A DNA stretch of 64,000 nt from Capsicum annuum (taxonomy: Eukaryota > Streptophyta > Magnoliopsida > Solanales > Solanaceae). The translations under genes were made by a program, and so were the position numbers. Below the pieces are notes generated by a model. That model was given only the letters and a program-made list of their open reading frames with translations, ran no database searches and was not told the DNA's origin. Of this stretch, positions 46,223-56,990 are shown piece by piece (positions within the stretch are counted from its first letter, which is position 1; each line of letters opens with the position of its first letter). The stretch is taken from the NCBI RefSeq assembly GCF_002878395.1, contig NW_025860620.1:25269-89268 (forward strand). Reading direction: 5' to 3'.

Positions 46223-47407
46223 ATGGCTTAATCTTATTCCCACAAGATCAATCTTGGGCTCATAAACTTGAAAATAAAAAAATTATTGAAAAAAAAATAA
46301 AAATTCCAGAAAAAGGGTGAAATCTGTCCATTTTTTTGTTCTTGGCCAAAAGTTGTTGTTCTTGTGAAGTTGTCTTGGCCGATATTTGTACTAGATCTAG
46401 TAGGTTTTTTTTTGTCTAGTATGTTTCGTGTGTTGGTTTCTTTCTCACTAACAAAAAAGGTCTCTAGATCTAAAATTGAGCATATAATATTGACCTTGTT
46501 GTTGTAAACTTGAAGTGGTCATATGTTGTGATTTGAAGTTGGACATGTGTTATGCCTTGTTGTTGAAGATTGGAGGACGTTGTTGGTGTGTTTTTTATGT
46601 GTCATTGAAAGGTTGTTGTTGTGTTCATATTGTTCTTCATCTCTTCTCATACTTAAACCAGCAAAAAGTGCAAATAGATTCAAAAGGAGTGAAGATAAAA
46701 GTAGTAAAGTGTATTTGCGAGAAGACTTGAGCCATCACTTCCTAGACTTGCCATCAACTTTTTCAACTACTATCCTTAAATCAAGGAACCTTTTTTGGTG
46801 GAACTAGTACAAGTAAAGATCATCTTTTTGAGTTTAAACTTACAAAGGACTCAAGACTTATACTTTCCCTCCAAATACAATTGTCTTCCATTCCAAATCG
46901 TGAGAAAATTAAAATTTCAAATTTGTGATTTAAGTTGTGTCAGCCCGAGACCAATTACATGCTTCCACATCACCCTAATTACTGTTCAACATCAATATTA
47001 AGCTCAAATTTGGATTTTCCTAGTTTCTAATTGTTGATTCTTGGTTTCGTTAGTTGATCCTAGAACTAATTAACAAACTAGTAAACTCCTACTAGATTGC
47101 CAATTAGTTCTTTCCATCCATTATTTGTGTCTACATTTCTTTTGTACTTTTGTCATTTTTATAAATTGTAGTACTTCTTGGTTCAAGTTCGAACATCATT
47201 TCGTTGAGTCTTCAAAAAAAGAATCTATTCCATCCAAGGATTAGAATCACTCCTCGACTAATCACGAACTACAAGCCAACTTGCAAAACTTGTGAATCTA
47301 AGTGTGAGATGATCAATTGTGTGAGAGTGTGGTGACGTTTTTTTGAACTAAGTTTTGTTTTTCCTTGTAGGCTTGTTCTTTTCTTTTTTTTTCAGGTACA
47401 ATTACAA
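46223..47407 (+). other. Element F leader region
   Basis: About 1.2 kb of GT-rich then AT-rich sequence before the first plausible ATG. Frames such as 46547-46807 show no recognised domain. Confidence 0.5.
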
Positions 47408-48072
47408 TGGAACCCGCGACTGCAAGTGCTATTTTGGCTAAACTTGAAGTCATTACCCATCAATGGAAAGTGATAAATGAAAGGTTGGATTACATAGGAG
47501 TTCCAAGGGAGCAAGTGGGCTGCCCAAACACACGTCAAGATGAAGACCGTAGCTCATGTGAGCTATGAGGTAAAAATGTTATCCCCTACACTCCTATGAA
47601 TGTAGTTGCAGTTTTACCTAGTGTAGGAGTGCATGAGTATTCATTTTGTGATACTCTTAATGTTGTTAGGTTGCATGAGGTCCAAACTCTTGTTGTAGGG
47701 TACACAAGCACTAGTTGATCCTTTAGATGATAAAATTGATTCTCCTCGTGAGAATGATTTCTGTCCATCTAGTTCTAGAACTTACAAATTGACTAAGGTT
47801 CCATTACCAAGTGATGAGAGTATTCAAACACTAGTTGACCTTTTTTGAAAAACAAGGTAAGTCTATGTTGGTATGTGGATTTCCAACAATTAGTGAGGGT
47901 GAACAAAATTATCAACCGGACGTAGATAATCTTGATTTGCTTAAATATTTAGAAAACTCGAGTTGTGATTGTCCTTGTGAAGATGATTTTTAGTATGGTC
48001 CTTGGTTACCCGTGATGGTTTGTATGTATGTGAGGACTACTCTTGTGAAAGAGAAGGTGATATGTGATTAGA
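47408..48072 (+). pseudogene. Element F first reading frame, decayed
   Basis: Starts ATGGAACCCGCGACTGC (MEPATASAILAKLEVITHQW), then VINERLDYIGVPREQ and a stop at 47567. Continuing pieces in other frames (FCPSSSRTYKLTKVPLPSD near 47758-47815, EGEQNYQPDVDNLDLLKYLE near 47895-47955) look protein-like. The position and N-terminal helix would suit a gag-like protein, but no gag motif or zinc knuckle is visible. The function is unknown. Confidence 0.4.
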
Positions 48073-48073
48073 A

Positions 48074-48847
48074 ATGCCATCAACTTCTTCTTTATATGTT
48101 TCTTATGTTGGACATATTCCTAGTCGAGATTTTGAAGCTAGTAGTAAGTGCATGCATGAGAACCCTTTATTTAAAGTTGACATAAGGAACACCTTTCTCA
48201 ACCCTCTTTTTGTTCATGATATTTCCAATGGTGATAAAGAGGGCTTGCTTAATTTTGAGGATGACACCCTAGGGGAAAGTGAGAGTGGCTAAGACCTAAG
48301 CCCTTGGTTACGTCTTCTATTTGACCCCGATAAATTCTTAGGGTGTGAAGGACGGATAGATACTGGTCGGTTCACTTGTTTGAGTGATATTTCTATATGT
48401 GTTGTGTGGACTTTACTTTCAATTAGGGAACCACCCCTTTGTAATATTATTGATCAGTCCCTCGTGATTAAATCCAAGGATGTGTGGCTATATCTCAAGT
48501 GTGTACCTCCTTGGCATGTTGATGTTGTTTATTGTACTAACTCTAACCCTCATGTTATGAGAATGCGGTTCTTGTTTGTCTTCTATTCATTCGTGCAAGG
48601 TTTTGATTTGTGGTTGAATACTTTTCAAGAAGTGGAGGATGATACAAGTCAAATGGACACCCTAATTTTTGAAGACATGATTGGTGACCATTACTTAAAG
48701 GCTCAAGACTTGATCACCCTGAGGGCACAAGAATGTACATGGAACACCCATTTTGAGCCTACCATTGAGCATACCGTTCATCAAGGCCAAGAATGGAAGA
48801 TTGCTTGGAGCATTGAAGACTCAAGGATTCACGATTTAGAGACTTAA
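48074..48847 (+). pseudogene. Element F second ORF, running into the 3' LTR
   Basis: One frame is open for 258 codons apart from a single TAA at 48290-48292. It includes ENPLFKVDIRNTFLNPLFVH, WLYLKCVPPWHVDVVYCTN and, inside the 3' LTR from 48640, MDTLIFEDMIGDHYLKAQDL to IHDLET. The last 70 codons or so are thus LTR-encoded, and the frame crosses the polypurine tract. No known domain is recognised. Confidence 0.45.
48627..48639 (+). promoter_or_regulatory. Element F polypurine tract
   Basis: AAGAAGTGGAGGA, purines with one T, directly before the 3' LTR. Confidence 0.75.
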
Positions 48848-49475
48848 TAGCTCACGATTTTGGGCCATCATTATTGAGGGCATTTTGGTCACTTCACTTT
48901 ACCCAAAATGCACTCCATGGCCACCCCTCTCATTAAGGGTAGTGTAGCCATTTGTATTCTTTTGTAATGTAATACATGAAACACCTTTATTTGTAGGGCT
49001 TGGAATAGCCACCACACCAAAATGAGGGCAACAAGTATAGATATCACTTGTGTTGCAATGTTAGCTTGATACATTGGTGCTTAAAAGAGGTAAAGTTCTT
49101 CTTATGTCAACGTAGGAGTTAGGTTAACCATTGTGTGTAGTTTTAAGGGTCCAAGAGTATCACATGTTCTATGGTTCTTAAGATTATACCAACTAAGGTC
49201 TAACTATCTATCTATTTTTTTATGTTGTAATAGTTTGTTTGTGTTCTTATAATTCAAACCCGTGACTTACTGTTCTTGTTCCATTTTTGTTGTTATTCAT
49301 CTTGTTGGTTTTAACATAGTTTGTTGTTGGCTGGTTTTTAGGTGTTAAACACCACAATACATTATGTTCTTATTGTTATTTGTTGAATCTGAAAGGGGTC
49401 ATCCAAAAGGGTCCACGATTTCCTTGACTAGTGGACTAGTGTTTGTTTTGTGTTTTTGTTGTCATTCTTGTATCA
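48640..49475 (+). repeat. Element F 3' LTR
   Basis: 836 bp, from TGATACAAGTC to CTTGTATCA. It lacks about 75 bp in total relative to the 5' LTR in scattered gaps. It is followed by the target duplication ACATA. Confidence 0.92.
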
Positions 49476-50904
49476 ACATATTGATAATCTGTTATAATAG
49501 ATTGATATATCTATTTGATTTTTCCAACAAATATGTCATATGTTGCAATAGATTGATCATCTATCGTAATAGATGTCTATAATTATTTAACAATTTAAAT
49601 AGATGTGGCATCTGTTGCAACTTGTTAGTCATATGTTTATTTAATTTAAGCCATAGATGGGATAGGAAGAATAAGGTGCATATAGATAGATGGATCTACT
49701 TTCATGTGTGGGATTTAAGTATTATTGATAAGGTCATCGGGACAATACACACAAAGTACAATATTTTTTTGAATGCAATTTTTAACTACTTAGGCATTGA
49801 TCATTCATATAATATCTTGCATTGTACAGTTAAGTTTGATAGGTTCGAATTGATAAGGTAAAGGGCCCCATGATAATGGTGTCATACCCTGTTACGAATT
49901 ACTGATGGTTGTTGCTCATGTTTATGTGTGTCATGTTTTAAGAAGGGATCAATATTTTGTTTCATTGTAGAGATCCAATAGCAATTGGACTTAAATTTAA
50001 GTGTGCATTAGACTCTGAGAAGGCTTTCAAAGCCCTGCACTGCATCAAACAAGAACAAAAAATAAATAGAAATTCCCCTGGCCCAAATTTATATGGAAGT
50101 GTTGTTTGAGAAGATGATTATATGCCAGAAGGAGCCGAAGGAGAATGCCTTCAAGGGAAAGGGGAGTTGATGAAAGATTATATCATCTGAGAGCTAATTA
50201 AAGAGGAAAAATAGGGTAGAAAGGAACTTCTAGCAAACCTGGTCGATGAAACTGAATTAGAACATGAGAAATCTAAATCAAGTGCAAATATAAAAGTGTA
50301 TCTAGTAATGTAAATCTTTCTGTTTTTCTATGAAAGAAATAATGCAGATGGACACTTTGCTAGGGAGCTGTAACTAGGAAGCATGGTCAGGATGATCACA
50401 TACATAGAAAATAGCAGAACACCAAGAAAGCAACCTTGTAAGTATCGAGGGTTGAGAAAGATGGGTGACATTGAAAAGACAAGATACGACTACTTAATGA
50501 GATTTTTGAGTTATCCAAAAAAATATTTGTTACCACCTTTAGAAGTACTATTTTATATATCTTTCTTCTTTCAAACAAAAGCTTGCTTTAAAATTAAAAG
50601 AAAAAAGATTTTCAAACAGATATATCATCTGTTACAATATATATCAATATTTGTTTGAAAAAATCCAATACCTCAGTCATCTGTAACAACATATGCAAAT
50701 GTTGATTTGATAATTAAATCAGATATGGCATCTGTTACAACAGATAGCAATATTGTTTAAAAATTTACAACAGCTCAATGATCTATCGAAACAGATGCAA
50801 ATGTCTATTTGATAATTAAATTAGATATGCCATTTGTTGTAATAGATATGAATATATGTTTGAAAATTTCCAATAGCTCAGTCATTTGTTGCAATAGATT
50901 TTAT
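49476..50904. other. Host unit with CTGTTGCAACAG-type repeats and exon-like remnants
   Basis: Degenerate copies of ATCTGTTGCAACAGAT occur at about 49488-49625 and 50618-50900. Between them are protein-like but broken frames. At 49655-49861, RWIYFHVWDLSIIDK then LNAIFNYLGIDHSYNI is loosely like the N-terminal part of MULE transposases. At 49971-50312, after an AG acceptor, there is DPIAIGLKFKCALDSEKAF with three stops. At 50350-50570, MVRMITYIENSRTPRK. None is firmly recognised. Confidence 0.4.
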
Positions 50905-52735
50905 TTCAATTGATTTAGGTAGAACTAGGTATGAGTTCATAGGGTTAAGTACAACTTCAATTGAGTCTTTGCAATTGCATGGTATTGGTATTGTGTTCAT
51001 CCCGACTCGAGTTGTTGATCGATCACTCTAAGTTGAAAAGACTCTCATTAAATTAATGTTAATCTAGTACGTAAATTAATTTTTGTAGAACTAGGGATGA
51101 GTTCATAGGGTCAACTACAACTTTAATTGAGCTTTTACAATTGCATGGTGTTGGTATTGCATTCATCCCAGCCCAAATCATCGATCGATTACTCTGAGTT
51201 AAAAAGATTCTCATTAACTTAATGTTAATCTGGTACCTAAATTGATTTAGTTAGAACTAAGGATGAGTTCATAGGGTCAACTAAAACTTCAATTGAGTGT
51301 TTGTAATTTTATGGTGTTGGGATTGCGTTATTCCCAACTAGAGTCATCGATCGATCACTCTGAGTTGAAAAGATTCTCATTAACTTAATGTTAATCTAGT
51401 ACCTAAATTGATTTAGGTAGAACTAGGTATGAGTTCATAGTGTCAACTACAACTTTAATTGAGTCTTTTCAATTGAACAGTGTTGATATTGAGTTCATCC
51501 CGACCTCAGTCGTTGATCGATCACTCTGAGTTTAAAAGATTCTCATTACCTAATGTTAAGATAGTACCTAAATTTATTTTGATATAACTAGGGATGACTT
51601 CATAAGGTCAACTACAACTTTAATTAAGTTTTTGCAATTGCATGGTATTGGTATTGCGTTCATCCCAACCCGAGTCATCAATCGATCACTCTAAGTTGAA
51701 AAGATTCTCATTAAAGTAATGTTAATTCGGTACCTAAATTGATTTAGGTAGAACTAGGGATGATTTCATAGGGTCAACTACAATTTCAATTAAGTCTTTC
51801 CAATTACATGGTGCTGGTATTGCATTTATCCCTACCCGAGTTATCGATCAATCACTCTTAGTTTAAAAGATTCTCATTAACTTAATGTTAAGCTAGAACC
51901 TAAATTGATTTAGGTATAACTAGGGATGAGTTCATAGTGTCAAATAAAACTTCACTTGAGTCTTTTCAATTGAACAGTGTTGATATTGTGTTCATCCTGA
52001 CCTCTGTCGACCTCTGTCGTTGTTCGATCACTCTGAGTTTAAAAGATTCTCATTACCTAATGTTAAGCTAGTACCTAAATTGATTTTGGTAGAACTAGGA
52101 ATGAATTCATAGGGTCAACTACAACTTCTATTAAGTTTTTGCAATTGCATGGTATTGGTATTGCGTTCATCCCAACCCGAGTAATTGGTCGATCACTTTG
52201 AGTTGAAGAGATTCTCATTAACTTAATGTTAATAAAGTACCTAAATTGATTTACATAGAACTAGGGATGAGTTCATAGGGTTAACTACAACTTTAATTGA
52301 GTCTTTGTAATTGAGTGGTGTTGCTATTGTGTTTATTCCAACTCGAGTCATCGATCAATCACTCTAAGTTGAAAAGATTCTCATTAACTTAATATTAATC
52401 TAGTACCTAAATTTATTTTGGTATAACTAGGTATGAGTTCATAGGGTCAATACAACTTCAATTAAGTCTTTGTAATTGCATGGTGTTGGTATTGCGTTCA
52501 TCCCGACCTGAGTCGTAAATCGATCACACTGAGTTGAAATTACAGTAATTAACTTAATGTTAAGATAGTACATAAATTGATTTTTGTAGAACTAGGGATG
52601 ATTTCATAGGGTCAACTAGAACTTCAATTGAGTCTTTGCAATTGCATGGTGTCGGTATTCCGTTCATCCCAACCCGAGTCGTCGATCAATCACTCTATGT
52701 TGAAAAGATTCTCTTTAACTTAATATTTTAAAAAC
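50905..52735. repeat. Tandem array of a 166-bp repeat, 11 units
   Basis: The landmark AGAACTAGGGATGAGTTCAT (or its variants) recurs at 50921, 51087, 51253, 51419, 51583, 51750, 51916, 52091, 52257, 52423 and 52588, that is every 164-167 bases. The one 175-base step contains a 10-bp internal duplication at 52001-52020. Each unit also carries a CGATCGATCACTCTGAGTT-like block. Units are imperfect and contain no stable reading frame. Confidence 0.95.
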
Positions 52736-53663
52736 TATATCATTTAACATTTTAAAAATTAATTAAGATAAATTCAAACCAAATTAACAATTTTAAAACT
52801 TGTCATTCTTTTCCAAAATTACAAATCATCCATTTATGGGAAAAACTTTTCCTCATTTCAAATCTAAAGTTCTCGCTTTTCTCTCTCTCTCTCTCAACAA
52901 TGCAGATAAAATCTACTCAACATATTTCTCAAACCTTTAAAATAAATTAATTTTCTACTTATTTTAGACTACATAGTTGTTATTTTTGACTTTATTCTCG
53001 CTTGTATCCATTGTTTTCTCTATCTTCACAAGTAACAGAGTTCGAGCGGAGTTCTACATTTGTTCTTTGTTCTTAAAATTAGGTATTTTTAGTTAATGAT
53101 GAAAAAGAATACTTTTGCTTGTATTATCTTTGAGAATTAGATAAAAATTTTGAGTATTGATGCTAAAAATGTCGGAAGCAGCTGAGAAAACTCTATTTTT
53201 TTTCACAGTATTTTGTTGACTGTTGTGGTATTGTTTTCTGGTGTTTGTAGTGTCGGTATTAGTAGTTTTTGTGGTGGTGTCGGTGGTCTTGGTGTTGGTA
53301 TTGGTAGTATTAGTGGTAGTATTGGCATTCTTGGTATTCTTGGTGGTCTTGTTGTTGGTATTGGTGGCATTGGTGGTAGTATGGCGGTCTTTGTGGTGTT
53401 GTTGGCATTGGTGGCATTGGTTGTAGTGGTGGCGGTAGTGTTGATGGTCCATCTATTGCAACATGTGGAAGATCTGTTGGGAGATATTAAATAGGTCTTT
53501 AAATAGATTTCCCATATGTTCCAATTGATGGGTTATCAATTGGAGTATTTTCTTGTAATGTGGCATATAATAATTTATTGAAATTTGTCTTACCTTTTTT
53601 TAAAATATTAGGCAGACATCAAATGTAATGTATATTTGTTTTTTTGTTGTTTGTAGTTAAAAG
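52736..53663. other. Region upstream of the ULP1-like gene
   Basis: AT-rich sequence with a CT microsatellite (about 52879-52895) and a strand-asymmetric GT-rich tract (about 53216-53450, GGTATTGGT/GGTGGT type). An AG at 53653-53654 just before the ATG could be the acceptor of a leader intron. Reading frames over the GT-rich tract are low-complexity artefacts. Confidence 0.5.
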
Positions 53664-54599
53664 ATGTCTCCCAAAAGAAAAGAAACTGAAAGTGGATCAA
53701 CTTTTGATGATCCAACAAAATAGGCAAGAGTACAGATAGATTCAGAGGAACTTCCTAACAATCTAAGTCAGGGAAAATTGAAATTGAGGAAATTGAGAAC
53801 TTCTTGTCACCAATGGGACGTGAATTAATATCGATATCCCAGCATGGTCCTATCAAATCTATTAGTATTGGCAGGTTTTGAGTTATGATGCCGATAGATT
53901 ACCCTGCAGAAGTAACTGGTGATCTTGTACTTAAATGTCAGATGGGGAAAGGTTTGATGAATTTAGGAGTATTGTGAAGAATGAAAACATAGACAAACTT
54001 TTTGAGAGGAGCTGCTTTGCATACTTTCTTAAGCAGCCTAAGGACCACACTCTCCGTTTCCAAATAAGCATGGTATATGGTCTTCCCAAGCACAGGATCA
54101 AGTATGTGGCGGATGATAAAGATTCGAAGGAGGGCAAAAAAAGATGGATAACTGGATCAACTACTGTGGCACGCCGATTTGTTTTGGATTGAAAGAGTTT
54201 GTCAAAGTGACGGGCTTGAGATGCAATCGTCTAGAAGAACATCTCATCATGGAAACACCCCACAAAAGTTTCAATAAATGCAAGGAAAAAAAAGATAGGT
54301 TGTTGGACATTGTTGGATATAGCTACAAAGTAGGGGATTTGATAGCAGATCTCGAGGATAAAGCCATACCAAAGCAGTATAGGGAGAAATTATGCTTAGT
54401 TTGGTTTGTCCATTTCGTTATATTGGCAAGAGACGTCAGGAAAGTCATAGAAGATGATTTGTTGGCGCTTGTTGATGATTTTGAAAAATTCAACGATTAT
54501 TCATAGGGATATGACAACTACTAATTGACTGTCAAATATTTACTAACAAAGCTATCCCCGGGGATGATCACATTATATGACTTTTCTTGGGCTTTCATG

Positions 54600-54695
54600 G
54601 TAAAATTAATCACTATTTTTACTCATCCATTAATTTATATTGAATATAGTTATTATGACTTTTTTTTTGGCTTGTATCCGATTTACATTTTTTAG
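54600..54695 (+). other. Intron 1 of the ULP1-like pseudogene
   Basis: GTAAAATTAATC at the donor and TTTACATTTTTTAG at the acceptor, 96 bases. Removing it joins SWAFM to AWAFEV in frame. Confidence 0.75.
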
Positions 54696-54845
54696 GCTTG
54701 GGCATTTGAAGTCATTCCTCCCCTCCGAAAGCAGTTCAAGGATTACCCGGATGAGGTTTCTCATCCAATGATCCTTAGGTGGTTAGCTCCAAAGTGAAAC
54801 AAAAAAATTAAGGAGGCTGGTCTCTTTAACCCTCCAAAAGATGCA

Positions 54846-55245
54846 GTACATCTTTTTTCAACTAAAATAATTTACCTCAAAGAAATATATTAAAATAGAT
54901 ATGCCATCTATTGCAATAGATGGGTCATCTATTGCAACAGATTACTCATCAACTGCAACTAGTGCAACAGATGGGTAATCTGTTGTGACAGATGATCCAT
55001 ATTTTACAACAGATTAACTAGTTATTGCTCTGGTTCTCTAAACCCAACTCAACAGATTGCCCATCTACTATAAACTATGCAATAGATGGGTAATCTAATG
55101 CAACATATTATCAATTTGTTGTGACATACAGATCAACTGTTGCGATAGATAGGTCATTTATTGCATAAGTTGGTTGTGTTAATATGTAACCCAACTGACT
55201 ACAAATTATTATTATATGATTTAAATGCCTTTTTTCTTTTTATAG
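54846..55245 (+). other. Intron 2, holding a CTGTTGCAACAG-type repeat cluster
   Basis: Donor GTACAT, acceptor TTCTTTTTATAG, 400 bases. Between 54890 and 55170 lie about ten degenerate copies of GATGGGTAATCTGTTGCAACA-type units in both orientations. Confidence 0.7.
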
Positions 55246-56319
55246 GTTTTGCATCCTTGGATCGTGTCTCCTGAGTTAGAGTTGGGGATGCCTTATTTTA
55301 TTACTCTAGGTATTGTTGATACAACAGTACACCCAATGGTGTAGTTAATAAAGAAGGAATTGGCTGGAGCAACAGCTATAAGAAGACTAGTTAGGTAAGG
55401 TCAAACTAATGTTGAAGCTCTTCATGACCAACCTACTGCAACAGATCCGAGTGCTTCTTCTGGGGTTGTTGCTGGTGAAGTTGTTGATGATGGTGGCAGC
55501 CATCCTAATGTTGCTGCTACTTCTATTCATGATTATGAGCATGTTGGTGCTCAGGAAAAAATAAATACATTTGAAAAAACCCCTTGCACATATCCCTTTC
55601 ACCCTTACACCAGTCCTCCCACCCTTACAGTGGTCTCTCTCACCCCTCTTTACCCTCATGTTCTCATTGTAAAAGTAAAGTATGTAAGGATAGAGAGGAT
55701 AAACTACTTAAAAAATTAGAGGTTGTTGCTAAAGCTGCCGAGGAGTTGAAATCCAAGAAGGGTGTCATATCATACAAAAATATAAGGGAGAAATACACTT
55801 CTAAAGTGGTGGTTAGGAGGAAGAGAAGAAACATTAGCCAAATACTCTCCATTTTAAAAACAGAAAAAACTGTCACTCCTCCCGCTCCAAGAGTTGTTGA
55901 AGTTCAGGGGCCGCTGAAGAAGGTGGACATATACATGGTACTTAGCGACAAAGAGAAGAAGGGACTGGGAAAAATCATGACTGACAAGACAAAACCTCCA
56001 CAAGAATACACCATGCATTTATTTGCTACCCAAGACTTTATGAGTATGAAAAATATACGTGAGTGGTACGTGGACAATGTAAGTTTACTTTTGCTGACCT
56101 AGCCTTCGAATATACTCCATGAATAAGAAGCTACGCAACAAATGTGTAATCTGTTACAACAACTGGGTATTTTGTTGCTACATAATACACATCTGTTGCA
56201 TAAGTTGCATCAGCTGGGTAACTGTGAACTGATTCAGAGAACCCTCTACAACAGAATATTTCCACTGTGTTTTTATTCCTTACAATTACTAACCTATTTA
56301 AAAATTATCTTCTTATACC

Positions 56320-56990
56320 ACATTATATTGATGAAATTCTCTGCCTTATGAGGGGAAGACAATTAGCATACCCAGATGCTTATGATGCTGTTGATAAGAA
56401 AATAGACCTCAACTTCTACAATAATTTCAATAGTAGGTACGATACTCTCCGTAGGCAAGCTGCTCCCGATGGTAAAGGATTCGATGAGTTAGTTTATACG
56501 TTCAAATGAGATGAAGACATGATTGACTATGTTAGAGGAAAGAGGAAATATCCACAAGACAAGAGTTAGACCTAGGCAAAGAGAATCCTTGCAGTCATGA
56601 ACGTGAAAGTCAAACATTTTATCGCTGTTGAGATACTACTCAATGAGGGAAATATTAAGATTTATGACTGCAACTTACCTGTCTTCAAGGAGGCCACATT
56701 TTTAACCTACATGTAGCCACTCTTGAAGTTGTTCCCCAAATTTTTGACGCTGAGTAAACTGATGGATCATTTGCCAGCGGAAGCCTTGATGAAGAAATCA
56801 TGGAATTTTCAAAGTTGACATAAGAACATCCACCTTCAAAAAAATAAAATGGTGTTGTGTGCGGGCCATACTCGCTTACATACATCGGGTGTTTACTGAT
56901 CGACATAGAAATAGCTGGTATATGCGACACCATTGTGTAAAAGATGCAAGTGGTCTGGGTTTATGGGTACTAAAAAAATGGTTGTAGCCT
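56320..56990 (+). pseudogene. C48 (ULP1) peptidase domain remnant
   Basis: The region reads YIDEILCLMRGRQLAYPDAY, then RGKRKYPQDKS, then KHFIAVEILLNEGNIKIYDCN with the catalytic His (56614-56616) and Asp (56666-56668), then SKLMDHLPAEALMKKSWNF, then VCGPYSLTYIGCLL with the catalytic Cys (56860-56862). The residue six before the Cys, normally the oxyanion Gln, is Lys, and the next codon is TAA. ULP1 peptidases remove SUMO from proteins. The His-Asp-Cys residues survive but the frame does not. Confidence 0.78.

Larger units (their letters stand above)
45298..49475 (+). mobile_element. Element F: compact non-autonomous LTR retrotransposon
   Basis: LTRs at 45298-46208 and 48640-49475 with matching ends TGATACAAG..CTTGTATCA, an iMet primer-binding site, a polypurine tract and a perfect 5-bp target duplication ACATA (45293-45297 and 49476-49480). 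The internal region is 2.4 kb, with no protease, RT, RNase H or integrase motif. The LTRs differ at about 6 of the first 95 bases, making F look younger than B and E. It is inserted in DNA rich in CTGTTGCAACAG-type motifs. Confidence 0.92.
53664..56990 (+). pseudogene. DUF1985 / ULP1-protease-like gene, decayed
   Basis: Starts MSPKRKETESGS at 53664. DUF1985-type sequence runs from LFERSCFAYFLKQPKDH (53994-54044) through WINYCGTPICFGLKEFVKVTG (54150-54212) and CLVWFVHFVILARDVRK (54390-54440) to WAFEVIPPLRKQF and PMILRWLAPK (54700-54797). Two introns are still visible, both phase 0: 54600-54695, and 54846-55245 (joining DA to VLHPWIVSPEL). A third begins with a perfect GTAAGT at 56079, but its acceptor is unclear. 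A Lys/Arg-rich middle is at 55660-56078 and the C48 protease remnant at 56320-56990. About ten stops and frameshifts make it non-functional. In plants such genes are often carried by Mutator-like elements; no terminal inverted repeats were found here. Confidence 0.82.

Noticed and set aside
46515..47001. Three Cys/Leu-rich frames in the leader of F
   Set aside because: No domain, overlapping frames and GT/AT-rich composition; probably chance.
50905..52735. Regularly spaced repeats resembling a CRISPR-like array
   Set aside because: Units are 166 bases, homologous along their full length without unique spacers, and the context is plant nuclear DNA. It is a satellite-like tandem repeat.
53093..53494. 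Overlapping 119-codon (Thr/Asn/His-rich, minus) and 93-codon (Gly/Val-rich, plus) frames
   Set aside because: Both are translations of the low-complexity GT-rich tract; nothing indicates real coding.
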